A stretch of 64,000 bases of DNA from JANYJZ01 sp964523395. Lineage in GTDB: Bacteria > Bacteroidota > Ignavibacteria > UBA10030 > SZUA-254. Positions 1 through 8,837 of the stretch are shown here, piece by piece. The position numbers were made by a program, and so were the translations under genes. The DNA lies in assembly GCA_964523395.1 (NCBI GenBank), contig CAZFXS010000005.1:62001-126000 (forward strand), in the 5' to 3' direction. The notes beneath the pieces were generated by a model. The model did not search any database. It was given only the letters and a program-made list of their open reading frames with translations, and had not been told where the DNA came from. Each line of letters starts with the position of its first letter. Position 1 is the first letter of the stretch.

Positions 1-3000
1 CGCGCGGAAGTTATGGTATCGGAATTTTGAAGACGACTGATGGGGGCACGACCTGGGCAAAAAGCCTTGATTGGTCATATAATCAGCAGTCCGGTGTTCA
101 AGCAATTAAAACCAATCCGCTGAACCCGGGGACAGTCTGGGCCGCGACAACGGAAGGAATTTACAAATCGACCAACGCCGGCGCGACATGGACTCTCTCA
201 TTACTGGTGTATATGGGGCAGGATATAGTTATTCACCCAGTTGACACCAATCGCGTGATCGTTTCTGTGGGTAATCTTGATATCAATCCCGCTATTTTCC
301 GGACTTCAGACGGCGGAAGCAACTGGGAGATTATTACCCCAACAGGATTTTCAGGAAAAACACTCCTCGACTCGCCTCCCTCCTTCCCCGACATTGTTTA
401 CGCAAGCATCGCCGACAGCACCACAGGAGTGGGAAGCCTCTGGCGAACCACAAACTTCGGGGATACGTGGACGCAGATGAGTACGAACGTGACAAATAAT
501 ATCTTCGGCGTCCAGGGATGGTACTCGCATTATGTCGCCGTCTTCCCGACCGATGCAAATATTGTCTTTCATGCTTCTGTGGGCGCGTCCAAATCTTCAA
601 ACGGGGGAGTTACATTTACAGGAACCGGAGGTCTTTATTCTGACAATCATGATTTTGCATATGACCCTCTCACTCCGAATATTCTATACTCTGCAAACGA
701 TGACGGCATATACCGTTCGACAAACTTTGGCGCCACATTTACACAAGTCAATGGCGGCTTGGGAACAGGACAGCTGTACAATGGCTTTTCCAACTCAACA
801 ACTGATTCCTTGATAGCACTGGTACAATCTCAGGATCACATACCGGGATATTTATATCAGGGATCGACGACATGGGCACTGAGCGCGGCGGATGAGTCGG
901 GTTGGACGGCAATTGACCCGCTCAATGATTCCATCATGTACGCGGTGACCAGATTTGGCCAGACTATTCGGAAATCGATAAACCGTGGTGCTTCTTTTCC
1001 CGCAGGTGTCAGCCTCGGAACAAATGGAGCGTGGAATTCGCCGGTGGTCATTTCACCATCAAACCCTTCAATTCTGTATGTCGGGAAAACCCGAATTTAC
1101 AAATCAACAAACTCATCGGCCAGCTGGGCAGCGACCAACGGAAATACAGACCTGGACGGCAACCCCGCGCTTGCTATGGCAATTTCCGCGACTGATCCCG
1201 ATACAGTGTATGTGGGTATGGCGCCCTACGTTACGAACGCCCATCTGTTCCGCACGACAAATGGGGGTACATCGTGGACAAATATTACAGGAACATTGCC
1301 GGACCGATATCCTCTCGATCTCGCTGTCGACCCCGATAATTCCCAGATTGTTTATGCGGCATTCGGAGGTTTTGGAACAGGACATATTTTCAAAACAACT
1401 AACGCCGGCTCCGCCTGGACGGATATCAGCGGCACATTACCGGATATTCCTGTTACCGCAATTCTTGTTGATCCCCAAAATTCCAATGTGGTGTATATCG
1501 GGACTGATATCGGAGTCCATGTCTCAACAAATGGGGGTGCCACATGGAATACCTTCGATGAAGGACTGCCGGAAGCTATTATCGTTTCGGATTTAAGCAT
1601 GACGGCGTCGAACCGGACGATCCGTGTCGGCACACATGGCAATGGAGCGTTTGAGCGCAAAATGCCGGGAAATTTACCGCTTATTTCTGTCGTGACTCCA
1701 AATGGCGGTGAGTCCTGGCAGGTTGGAGCGGTGCATGTCATTCAGTGGGAAGAAGCATTAATCCCATCCGTAAAACTTGAGTATACAACCGATAACGGAT
1801 CAACGTGGAGCCTGATAGCAACAAATGTTAACTGGTCATCAACAGGGTATCAATGGACCATACCGCCGGTAACATCGACACAAACAAGGATAAAGGCAAC
1901 TTCACTGGCTGATACGGCTATCTTTGCCCAGAGTGCAAATCCATTCACCATTTACTTCGATGGCACAATCGTTTCAGTGAAAAACCGATGGAATCTTGTT
2001 TCACTTCCCGTGGAAGTTACCGACCACAGTCGAACAACACTATTTCCCGGAGCCACATCTGATGCATTCGGCTATGAGACATCATATGTTACAAAAGATT
2101 CGATTGCAGAGGGACATGGGTATTGGATTAAGTATAATAGCGATAACATCATTCCTATTTCGGGTGATACTCTTGATAATGCAACTATCAATATTTCAGC
2201 CGGGTGGAATTTAATCGGCTCACTTACTAATCCGATCAATGTCGGTACAATAAACACTGTTCCTCCGGGCATCATTACAACAAATTTTTATGGATACAAC
2301 GGCAGTTATTTCCCAACCGATTCGCTACTGCAGGGCAACGGCTATTGGGTGAAAACAAATTCACCGGGAACGATGACACTCTCTTCCGCTTCCATAGCGA
2401 AACGAACCACAAACCCACGCAACAATCCGTTAGCAAACCTCAATACATTGGTTGTTACGGACGCAAGAGGAAACAGTCAAACCCTTTATTTTGGATATCA
2501 GGACAACCGTATAAATGTCGATCTTTACGAGATGCCACCCGTTCCACCCGCAGGGGGGTTCGACGCACGATTTGGGACAAACCGTTTGGTTGAACTATTC
2601 GGAGAATCTGCCGGTGCTCAGCCTATTATTATTTCGTCAAATTTTTATCCTGTAACAATTGAATGGAATGTCATCAACACAGGACAATCTCAGGCGCTTC
2701 TTATTGATGGGAATCCCATATCACTACGCGGGAAAGGAACCACTCAGGTTACAAATCCAATTTCCCGCATTTCCCTGTCAAAGGATGTTTCAGTAAATTC
2801 AACCACCCCGCAAGCGTTCACCTTGTATCAAAATTATCCAAACCCATTCAACCCTTCAACGGAAATCCGCTATGATATTGCCGATGAAGAAAATGTCACA
2901 TTAACAATATATTCCTTATTGGGTGAAGAAATTACAACACTGGTCAATGAGCAAAAATCACCGGGGTCATACACAGCCTTCTGGAACGCACATAACCAGC

Positions 3001-3074
3001 CAAGCGGGATTTATATATCGCGTTTGAGCTATAGAAATGTTACATTATCACGGAAAATGCTGTTGCTGAAATAA
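1..3074 (+). CDS. Secreted Asp-box (BNR/sortilin-like) repeat protein with T9SS C-terminal sorting domain, 5' partial
   Basis: The reading frame is open to the left edge (codons from base 3), so the true start and signal peptide lie outside the window. The visible part has about eleven Asp-box motifs of the form S/T-x-D/N-x-G-x-T-W, which predict a beta-propeller. An Ig-like segment follows (starting near PNGGESW), then two copies of a WNLVS/GWNLIGS...GYWVK module. The last ~85 residues are a typical type A sorting domain with NYPNPFNPST, a GxY strand and a basic KMLLLK end. Family knowledge says such proteins cross the outer membrane by T9SS and are released or anchored. The substrate cannot be read from the sequence. 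No active-site set of a true sialidase was recognised. Confidence 0.85.
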   Translation, partial: RGSYGIGILKTTDGGTTWAKSLDWSYNQQSGVQAIKTNPLNPGTVWAATTEGIYKSTNAGATWTLSLLVYMGQDIVIHPVDTNRVIVSVGNLDINPAIFRTSDGGSNWEIITPTGFSGKTLLDSPPSFPDIVYASIADSTTGVGSLWRTTNFGDTWTQMSTNVTNNIFGVQGWYSHYVAVFPTDANIVFHASVGASKSSNGGVTFTGTGGLYSDNHDFAYDPLTPNILYSANDDGIYRSTNFGATFTQVNGGLGTGQLYNGFSNSTTDSLIALVQSQDHIPGYLYQGSTTWALSAADESGWTAIDPLNDSIMYAVTRFGQTIRKSINRGASFPAGVSLGTNGAWNSPVVISPSNPSILYVGKTRIYKSTNSSASWAATNGNTDLDGNPALAMAISATDPDTVYVGMAPYVTNAHLFRTTNGGTSWTNITGTLPDRYPLDLAVDPDNSQIVYAAFGGFGTGHIFKTTNAGSAWTDISGTLPDIPVTAILVDPQNSNVVYIGTDIGVHVSTNGGATWNTFDEGLPEAIIVSDLSMTASNRTIRVGTHGNGAFERKMPGNLPLISVVTPNGGESWQVGAVHVIQWEEALIPSVKLEYTTDNGSTWSLIATNVNWSSTGYQWTIPPVTSTQTRIKATSLADTAIFAQSANPFTIYFDGTIVSVKNRWNLVSLPVEVTDHSRTTLFPGATSDAFGYETSYVTKDSIAEGHGYWIKYNSDNIIPISGDTLDNATINISAGWNLIGSLTNPINVGTINTVPPGIITTNFYGYNGSYFPTDSLLQGNGYWVKTNSPGTMTLSSASIAKRTTNPRNNPLANLNTLVVTDARGNSQTLYFGYQDNRINVDLYEMPPVPPAGGFDARFGTNRLVELFGESAGAQPIIISSNFYPVTIEWNVINTGQSQALLIDGNPISLRGKGTTQVTNPISRISLSKDVSVNSTTPQAFTLYQNYPNPFNPSTEIRYDIADEENVTLTIYSLLGEEITTLVNEQKSPGSYTAFWNAHNQPSGIYISRLSYRNVTLSRKMLLLK

Positions 3075-3084
3075 GCAACATTTT
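3061..3084 (+). terminator. Weak hairpin overlapping the stop of the T9SS protein gene
   Basis: TGTTGCT (3061-3067) pairs with AGCAACA (3074-3080) over a 6-base loop, followed by TTTTATC. The 7-bp stem includes the TAA stop. The T-run is short, so termination would be partial at best. Confidence 0.4.
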
Positions 3085-3120
3085 ATCATTAAATCATTTT
3101 TTCAAGCATCCATTTTAATA

Positions 3121-3906
3121 ATGCCAGCTTATCAAACTATACTTTATGCAGTGACCGATGGAATCTGCACAATTACACTAAACCGCCCGGAAGTGTTCAA
3201 CGCTTTCAATGAGCAGATGAAAAAAGAGATGAACGATGCGCTTAAAGAAGCGGAAAAGGATTCCACTGTCAGGTGTCTTGTCATTCGCGGAGCAGGAGAA
3301 AAAGCGTTCTGTTCCGGTCAGGATTTAAAAGAACACCAGGGCGCTCAACGTTCCCTGAAGGATTCGCTTGAAAAAAGTTATAATCCTATGGTGCGGAAAA
3401 TCAGATCCATGGAAAAGCCGGTGATTGCCATGATCAATGGTGTTGCCGCAGGAGCGGGATGCAGTCTGGCACTGGCATGCGACATGCGCATTATGTCGAC
3501 ATCCGCAAAACTCATAGAAGTGTTCATCCGTATCGGGCTTGTCCCCGATTCAGGCTCACACTGGTTCCTCACTCGGCTCACCAGCATGGCACGCGCGTTT
3601 GAATACGCCGCCACAGGCCGTGACATTACAGCAGAAGAAGCTGAACGGGTTGGGCTTGTAAATTCAATTGCGGCTCCGGATAAACTGGAAGCGGAAGTCA
3701 TGTCACTGGCTAAAAAATTCGCCCAGGCCCCGACCAAATCCATCGGGCTCATCAAGCGAACACTCAATAAATCCCTTGCCTCCGATCTTGAAACAATTCT
3801 CGATTACGAAGCGTACATCCAGCAAATTGCTTCGGAAACTGAAGATCATCGGGAAGGTGTCACGGCATTTCTCGAGAAACGAACGCCAAACTTTAAAGGA
3901 AAATGA
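3121..3906 (+). CDS. paaG: Enoyl-CoA hydratase/isomerase, PaaG-like
   Basis: A 261-residue single-domain crotonase, the usual length. The oxyanion-hole segments are CSGQDL (64-69) and NGVAAGAG (106-113). The first catalytic Glu of true hydratases is absent: the helix after GAG reads CSLALACD. An Asp is present in GLVPDSG (D143), which is the arrangement of PaaG, the ring 1,2-epoxyphenylacetyl-CoA isomerase, rather than of classical enoyl-CoA hydratase. A 3-hydroxyacyl-CoA dehydrogenase follows 37 bp downstream and a PcaF/PaaJ-type thiolase lies 5 kb away, so it probably works in phenylacetate or other acyl-CoA degradation. No paaABCDE, paaK or paaZ is seen in the window, so the exact substrate is uncertain. 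Confidence 0.85.
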   Translation: MPAYQTILYAVTDGICTITLNRPEVFNAFNEQMKKEMNDALKEAEKDSTVRCLVIRGAGEKAFCSGQDLKEHQGAQRSLKDSLEKSYNPMVRKIRSMEKPVIAMINGVAAGAGCSLALACDMRIMSTSAKLIEVFIRIGLVPDSGSHWFLTRLTSMARAFEYAATGRDITAEEAERVGLVNSIAAPDKLEAEVMSLAKKFAQAPTKSIGLIKRTLNKSLASDLETILDYEAYIQQIASETEDHREGVTAFLEKRTPNFKGK

Positions 3907-3943
3907 TGTTTATATACCTTCTTCTTGCTCCGGAGGGAAATCT

Positions 3944-4795
3944 GTGAAGACAATTGGTGTCATTGGCGCCGGAACGATGGGCGCAGGTATTGCGTATGCC
4001 GCCGCCGCATCAGATTTTGATGTACTCCTGCAAGACATCTCCGATACCGCTGTACAGCGCGGAATGAATACCATTCAGAATGATTGCCGGAAAGGTATTG
4101 AAAAAGGAAAACTCAGCGCAGAACAGTCCGCTTCTCTTTTGGCAAAAATCCGCACGACTACTTCAACGGCAGATCTTGGTTCTTGCGAAATAGTTATCGA
4201 AGCGGCAATCGAGAATATTGATGTAAAGCGTTCAATCTTTTCCGAACTTGAAAACATATGTCCTCCTGAAACGATTCTCGCTACAAACACATCATCCCTC
4301 TCCGTTACAGCGATCGCCTCCTCGATGAAACACCCCGACCGCTTTGTAGGAATGCATTTTTTCAATCCCGCGCACATTATGAAGTTAGTTGAAATCATCC
4401 AGGGGCACGCCACATCAGACAAGACGGTTTCACGGACCCGGCAGCTTGCGGTCGACATGGGAAAGGTGCCTGTCCTTGCAAAAGATACGCCGGGATTTAT
4501 TGTCAATCGCGTCGCCCGGCCATTCTACGGGGAAGCGCTCCGCATACTGGGCGAAGGAATTGCCACGGTCGAGGAAATCGACCGCATTGTGACACTGGAA
4601 GGCGGCTTTAAAATGGGACCGTTTGAATTAATGGATCTCATCGGCATCGATATCAATTTTGCCGTTACCAAATCGATGTATGAGCAGACGTTCGGTGAAG
4701 CAAGATACAGGCCTCATGTGATCCAGCAAAGAATGGTGCACGCGGGAACACTCGGAAGAAAAACAAAGCGGGGATTCTACACATACAACTCTTAG
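3944..4795 (+). CDS. 3-hydroxyacyl-CoA (3-hydroxybutyryl-CoA) dehydrogenase
   Basis: The predicted protein has 283 residues, the standard length of Hbd/PaaH-type enzymes. It carries the Rossmann motif GAGTMGAG (8-15), NTSSLSVTAIA, the catalytic His in GMHFFNP (H138) with its partner E150 in MKLVEII, DTPGFIVNRV, and the C-terminal GRKTKRGFYTY. The start is the GTG at 3944 because GGAGGG lies 7 bases upstream and the Rossmann fold begins there; the open frame further upstream only shadows the hydratase gene. It oxidises 3-hydroxyacyl-CoA with NAD and should work with the preceding PaaG-like enzyme and the downstream thiolase. Confidence 0.9.
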   Translation: MKTIGVIGAGTMGAGIAYAAAASDFDVLLQDISDTAVQRGMNTIQNDCRKGIEKGKLSAEQSASLLAKIRTTTSTADLGSCEIVIEAAIENIDVKRSIFSELENICPPETILATNTSSLSVTAIASSMKHPDRFVGMHFFNPAHIMKLVEIIQGHATSDKTVSRTRQLAVDMGKVPVLAKDTPGFIVNRVARPFYGEALRILGEGIATVEEIDRIVTLEGGFKMGPFELMDLIGIDINFAVTKSMYEQTFGEARYRPHVIQQRMVHAGTLGRKTKRGFYTYNS

Positions 4796-4803
4796 TTCGT
4801 TTT

Positions 4804-6438
4804 TTGTTTTGTGTGGGGATGATGTACGCCGGCACCGGCTTGGTCAGCGCCGTTCCACATTCAACGGCAGAATCCCGAATGACCAATTATGACGTCATTC
4901 ACTACGATCTTTCAATTAATTTTTATCCGGACAGCAAAACATACGGGGGTAGTGTCGGAATTTCATTTACAACAATGATACGTTCACGTTCAATCACATT
5001 GTCAGCCGCTTTTTCAACACTATCCATCGATTCAGTTGTACTGGGTCACCATAAGCTGCGGTTCACCCACGACCGCGACAAGCTTACCGTGACTTTGACG
5101 AAGCCAATTCCAAAAGGAACAACAGCAAAAATTCTTATCTATTATAAAGGAATAACGAAGTTTACCGGAGAATATGAAGGCGGAGGAGTATTGTTCACAC
5201 GCGATTCAACAGGAACCGACTACATTGCTACAATCAGTCAACCGAATTTTGCCCGGCAGTGGTGGCCGTGCAAGGATATCCCTTCGGACAAAGCGACCGC
5301 TACTATTACCGCCACTGTCCCGGAGAACCTGACTGCCGTTTCCAACGGATTATTGAAAGGGATCGGGAAGAAGAATTCACAGACATCGTACCGGTGGGAA
5401 ACCGCATATCCGACCTCCACGTATCTTATCTCAGTTGCAGCAGCACCATATAAAAAGCTGACCTCCTCCTACACTTCTCTCAGCGGCAGGACAATGCCGA
5501 TTGAGTATTATGTGTTCCCTCAGGACGAGGCAAAAGCGATGTATGATTTTGAACATACCGCCGGCATTCTCGGATTCTTCTCGGAAAAGTTTTGTGAATA
5601 TCCGTTTCTCAATGAGAAATTCGGTTATGCTGAAGTCCACGGACAGCTGACGATGGAAAATCAGACTATCGTCAGTGTCGGACAGGATATTATCACCGGC
5701 ACGCGGGAGAATGAAATGACGCTGGCGCATGAGCTCTCTCATCACTGGTGGGGAAATTTGATTTCGCCCGCTTCTTGGAAGCATACCTGGTTGAATGAGG
5801 GCTTCGGCACATACGCTGAGGCGCTGTATATCGAACATGCCCAGGGAAAAGAGGCGTACAAACAATTCATCGACAGGCTGATGGGGCCTCCGAACGGGTA
5901 TTACGCAGGTTCTGTCATCGGTAAAAGTGATACATTGTTCTGGGATTCATTTGCGCCGCGCGTCTATTTTAAAGGCGCGCTTGTCCTTCATATGTTACGG
6001 AGAACAATCGGAGATTCGGCATTTTTTACTTCCATGAAAAAATATCTCAACGACCCACGCCTCAGGTTTGCTTCCGCGACCACAGAAGACTTTACCGCCA
6101 TATGTGAACAAACATACGGCAAAAGCCTGAAATGGTTTTTTAAACAATGGGTCTATGCAAGCACAGATTCTATCGACCGGCCGGAGCTGAAGTTTCAATG
6201 GAAGAATACACAGACAGACTCCACACATCATCTTTCAGTCACAATAGAACAAACAACCGCGAAGCAATATCTTTACCGGCTTCCAATGAATATCACCGTA
6301 GAGACCGCTACAGGAGTTGAATCTTTTTTTATTATTGACAGCCTTCCCCGGCAAACATTTACAAGGAAATTACTTGGAGAACCAACATCAGTTTTTCTGG
6401 ACAAAGAGCATTCAATTTTTTTCGACCTTAAACAGTAA
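4804..6438 (+). CDS. M1 family zinc aminopeptidase, probably exported
   Basis: The ~544-residue protein shows the M1 signature: HELSH (H309, H313), the third zinc ligand E332 in WLNEGFGTYAE, and the substrate-binding GQLTMEN (280-286, the GAMEN equivalent). The conserved YFKGALVLHML holds the probable catalytic Tyr. It is shorter than PepN because it lacks the large C-terminal helical domain. A short hydrophobic N-terminus (ending near VSAVPHS) suggests export. Start codons are weak: a TTG at 4804 or the ATGs at 4819/4822. It lies 8 bp after a CoA dehydrogenase gene and before its paralogue, an unexpected place for a peptidase. Confidence 0.85.
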   Translation: MFCVGMMYAGTGLVSAVPHSTAESRMTNYDVIHYDLSINFYPDSKTYGGSVGISFTTMIRSRSITLSAAFSTLSIDSVVLGHHKLRFTHDRDKLTVTLTKPIPKGTTAKILIYYKGITKFTGEYEGGGVLFTRDSTGTDYIATISQPNFARQWWPCKDIPSDKATATITATVPENLTAVSNGLLKGIGKKNSQTSYRWETAYPTSTYLISVAAAPYKKLTSSYTSLSGRTMPIEYYVFPQDEAKAMYDFEHTAGILGFFSEKFCEYPFLNEKFGYAEVHGQLTMENQTIVSVGQDIITGTRENEMTLAHELSHHWWGNLISPASWKHTWLNEGFGTYAEALYIEHAQGKEAYKQFIDRLMGPPNGYYAGSVIGKSDTLFWDSFAPRVYFKGALVLHMLRRTIGDSAFFTSMKKYLNDPRLRFASATTEDFTAICEQTYGKSLKWFFKQWVYASTDSIDRPELKFQWKNTQTDSTHHLSVTIEQTTAKQYLYRLPMNITVETATGVESFFIIDSLPRQTFTRKLLGEPTSVFLDKEHSIFFDLKQ

Positions 6439-6455
6439 ACGGGTATTCGATTATT

Positions 6456-7211
6456 ATGTCAAAACGTTCTGATACAACAATTGTTATTCTTGGTGACCGG
6501 GCATTGGTTAATGAGTATGGACAAGTTTGCGCTGACGCCGGATTGAACATCGTCGGCAACATCAACAAGTATTCAGCCGGCAAAACAGTTCTTCCCCCCT
6601 TTATGAAACCTGTGCGAACGATTCCCCGTGCTGTATCAATCGCATTGGAGTTGACCAATCTTGATAGCAGTGTAAAAAAAGGGAATCTGCAACTTCTCGA
6701 ACGCTCGTTACCCAAAAACTCGATAATTATTAGCTCTTCTGTAACAGTAACCGCGACTGAGCAGCAATCATGGATAACATCACCACACCGGCTTGCAGGA
6801 GTATGCGCGTTTCCTACATTGGCTTCAAAGACATTGATTGAGGTAGCTCCTTCTGTTCACACCGCCACTACTACTGTTAGCGCGACTGCAAAATTTTTTG
6901 AGGAAATCGGGAAAGAGACTTCTATTGTCCAGGACCGCGTGGGAATGGTGATGCCGAGAATTATCTGCTCATTAATCAACGAATCATGCTTTGCCGCCGG
7001 CGAACATATCGCTTCCGCGCAGGATATCGATACTGCAATGAAACTTGGAACCAATTACCCTTTCGGACCGTTTGAGTGGGCGAATGCCATTGGATTTGAC
7101 CATGTTTTCGCGGTGCTTTATGCCATTCATAACGATCTTGGTGAAGAACGATACAGAATCGCTCCTCTTCTCAGAAAAATGGCATCTGGAAAGCGCTGGT
7201 GGAAAACTTGA
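6456..7211 (+). CDS. Decayed 3-hydroxyacyl-CoA dehydrogenase-like protein, probably non-catalytic
   Basis: The C-terminal half (about 160-243) is a clear 3HCDH C-terminal domain (INESCFAAGE, DIDTAMKLGTNYPFGPFEW, RYRIAPLLRKM). The N-terminal half keeps the size of the NAD domain but not its motifs. The glycine-rich loop is replaced by ILGDRALVNEYG. The segment matching GMHFFNP reads GVCAFPT, so the catalytic His is Cys (C117). The protein stops at GKRWWKT, where the usual GRKTxRGFY tail would begin. It lies close to a complete paralogue (3944-4795). It may bind CoA or act as a partner subunit; that is inference. Confidence 0.7.
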   Translation: MSKRSDTTIVILGDRALVNEYGQVCADAGLNIVGNINKYSAGKTVLPPFMKPVRTIPRAVSIALELTNLDSSVKKGNLQLLERSLPKNSIIISSSVTVTATEQQSWITSPHRLAGVCAFPTLASKTLIEVAPSVHTATTTVSATAKFFEEIGKETSIVQDRVGMVMPRIICSLINESCFAAGEHIASAQDIDTAMKLGTNYPFGPFEWANAIGFDHVFAVLYAIHNDLGEERYRIAPLLRKMASGKRWWKT

Positions 7212-7235
7212 TAATCATCCAATTTTTTGTATATT
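7208..7235 (+). promoter_or_regulatory. Sigma-70-like promoter for the DUF1573 pair
   Basis: TTGATA (7208-7213) is separated by 16 bp from TATATT (7230-7235), each one mismatch from consensus. The -35 box overlaps the TGA of the preceding gene. The predicted start of transcription is about 28 bases before the ATG at 7271. Confidence 0.5.
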
Positions 7236-7270
7236 TTACTACCAACCAAATTATTTATGGAGTTAATGTT

Positions 7271-7960
7271 ATGAGAATCATCCTTTTTTCCTTTTTCTTT
7301 GCCGCATTATGTTTGGCTACTACGGCATTTGCCCAGCCGAAGATTGAAATCTCGACCGGCACGACCCTCGACATGGGAGACGTTTACAGCGGTGTGAAAG
7401 CGGAAAAAATCACTTTCATCAGGAATGTGGGAACGGATACGCTCCTTATTTCTGAAGTCAAGGCACAGTGCGGCTGTACCGCTACATTGATGACCGAAAA
7501 AAAACTTGCGCCAAAAGATTCGGGCAAACTTTCCATTTCTTTTAACACCGCAGGATTAAACGGCAAGGCCGGCAAAGAAGTGTATGTTTCATCAAATGAT
7601 CCGGCAACACCGAGAGTCACAATCAAGTTTTCCGCCAACGTCCTGAATGTTCTCGACGTTATGCCGAAAAGTCTGGTATTCGACCAGGCAAAAGTAGATT
7701 CTTCCTACACAAAAATCATCACCATTACTAATCCCTCCTCGAAGGATGCGGTGAAAATACTTTCCGTGACATCCAAACAGGAAGGATTAAAGCTTACGCT
7801 GATGAAAAATCAGCTGATGCCGGGTGAGCAGACACAACTGCAGGCTGTGCTACAGCCGACTAAATCGGGCACGCTCAACGACAATATCGAACTGGTGACG
7901 GACAACCCGAACCAGCCAAAATATGAACTTCGGTTTTACGCGTTTGTCAACAGAAAATAA
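7271..7960 (+). CDS. DUF1573 domain secreted protein (first of pair)
   Basis: The 229-residue protein has a clean signal peptide (about 1-20, cleavage after TTAFA). Two Ig/ASH-like beta domains follow, the first with the DUF1573 hallmark CGCTAT. The ATG at 7271 is chosen because a GGAG lies upstream and the signal peptide starts there, although the frame is open further upstream. DUF1573 proteins are abundant in Bacteroidota; their role is unknown. The next gene encodes a homologue with the same architecture, 19 bp downstream. Confidence 0.85.
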   Translation: MRIILFSFFFAALCLATTAFAQPKIEISTGTTLDMGDVYSGVKAEKITFIRNVGTDTLLISEVKAQCGCTATLMTEKKLAPKDSGKLSISFNTAGLNGKAGKEVYVSSNDPATPRVTIKFSANVLNVLDVMPKSLVFDQAKVDSSYTKIITITNPSSKDAVKILSVTSKQEGLKLTLMKNQLMPGEQTQLQAVLQPTKSGTLNDNIELVTDNPNQPKYELRFYAFVNRK

Positions 7961-7978
7961 AAATTCCGGTCATCACAG

Positions 7979-8018
7979 AATGCAGAGAATAGGCATTATT
8001 CTCTGCATTCTTTTTTTT
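7979..8018 (+). terminator. Strong intrinsic terminator whose stem contains the next gene's start codon
   Basis: A perfect 13-bp stem (7979-7991 pairs with 7997-8009) encloses a 5-base loop and is followed by C and eight T residues (8011-8018). It sits 18 bp after the stop of the first DUF1573 gene, a textbook Rho-independent terminator. The ATG of the second DUF1573 gene (7980-7982) is inside the left arm, and the T-run encodes part of its signal peptide. Confidence 0.75.
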
Positions 8019-8681
8019 CTTCCGGTACTCACTCTTTATTCCCAACCCAAAGTAGTGATCGTCGGCGGTTTGTCTTTTGATTTCGGTGAAATCAACAGCA
8101 CTATGACGGCAAAAAAAGTAATTACTATCCGGAATGAAGGCGACGACACGTTGACCATACAAAATGTAAGTGGATCATGCGGTTGCACGGGAACATTATT
8201 GTCAAACGATCACATCATGCCGGGCGACAGCGGCACGCTTGTCATTTCATTCGACCCCAGAAAGTTTTCCGGCCATGTTGAAAAGGCCGTTTCCATGGAT
8301 ACCAATGATCCGAAAAATCTCCGGCCGCATATAATGTTTACAGCGACAGTAGAAAAAACATTGGCCATCGAACCGGAATACCTCGTATTTCACGCCGGCG
8401 CAAATACTCCCGCAAAAGAGGCGCTGACAATTACCAACATGTCATCCCGAACATTTACGATCCTCTCGATCACATCATCCTCGCCTTTACTTTCATTTGA
8501 ATCATCCAAATTCGAATTGGAGCCGGGGAAGTCAGCCGAAATAACCGTCGTCTTTACTTCATCGAAGCAAGGGACGGAAAAAGGCGATATCAGCATTATG
8601 ACAAGCGACCAAAAACTTCCCGTGATCACACTGCGATTTTTTGCTCTTGTCAAATCTGCACAATCCGACCCAAATCGATAA
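7980..8681 (+). CDS. DUF1573 domain secreted protein (second of pair)
   Basis: The 233-residue protein has a signal peptide beginning MQRIGIILCILFFLP and cleaved near LYSQ. Two beta domains follow and the CGCTGT motif is conserved. It is homologous to its upstream neighbour along its length. The start is the ATG at 7980 because the signal peptide begins there; no convincing Shine-Dalgarno sequence precedes it. Its first 13 codons overlap a strong terminator hairpin, so expression probably needs read-through or a separate control. Function is unknown. Confidence 0.8.
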   Translation: MQRIGIILCILFFLPVLTLYSQPKVVIVGGLSFDFGEINSTMTAKKVITIRNEGDDTLTIQNVSGSCGCTGTLLSNDHIMPGDSGTLVISFDPRKFSGHVEKAVSMDTNDPKNLRPHIMFTATVEKTLAIEPEYLVFHAGANTPAKEALTITNMSSRTFTILSITSSSPLLSFESSKFELEPGKSAEITVVFTSSKQGTEKGDISIMTSDQKLPVITLRFFALVKSAQSDPNR

Positions 8682-8837
8682 GCTCTCCGGCCTTTTTCAT
8701 TTCTTTCCCTTATCTTTCTTCTTGCTTTTAATAAAAATTTGAGCCATTTCTAATCGTTTTACATCACAATACGATTGTTTTTCGTTAGGGATTGTAGTAT
8801 TTTGGTCAGTCAAAAATGATTTATTTCATCTGAAAAT

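Noticed and set aside
3668..3943. Upstream extension of the 3-hydroxyacyl-CoA dehydrogenase frame.
   Set aside because: It overlaps the enoyl-CoA hydratase gene in another frame. The Rossmann fold and a GGAGGG site both start at 3944.
8682..8837. A promoter for the thiolase gene in the preceding gap.
   Set aside because: The gap is T-rich, but no pair of boxes at a suitable spacing was found, including the Bacteroidetes TTTG/TAnnTTTG form.
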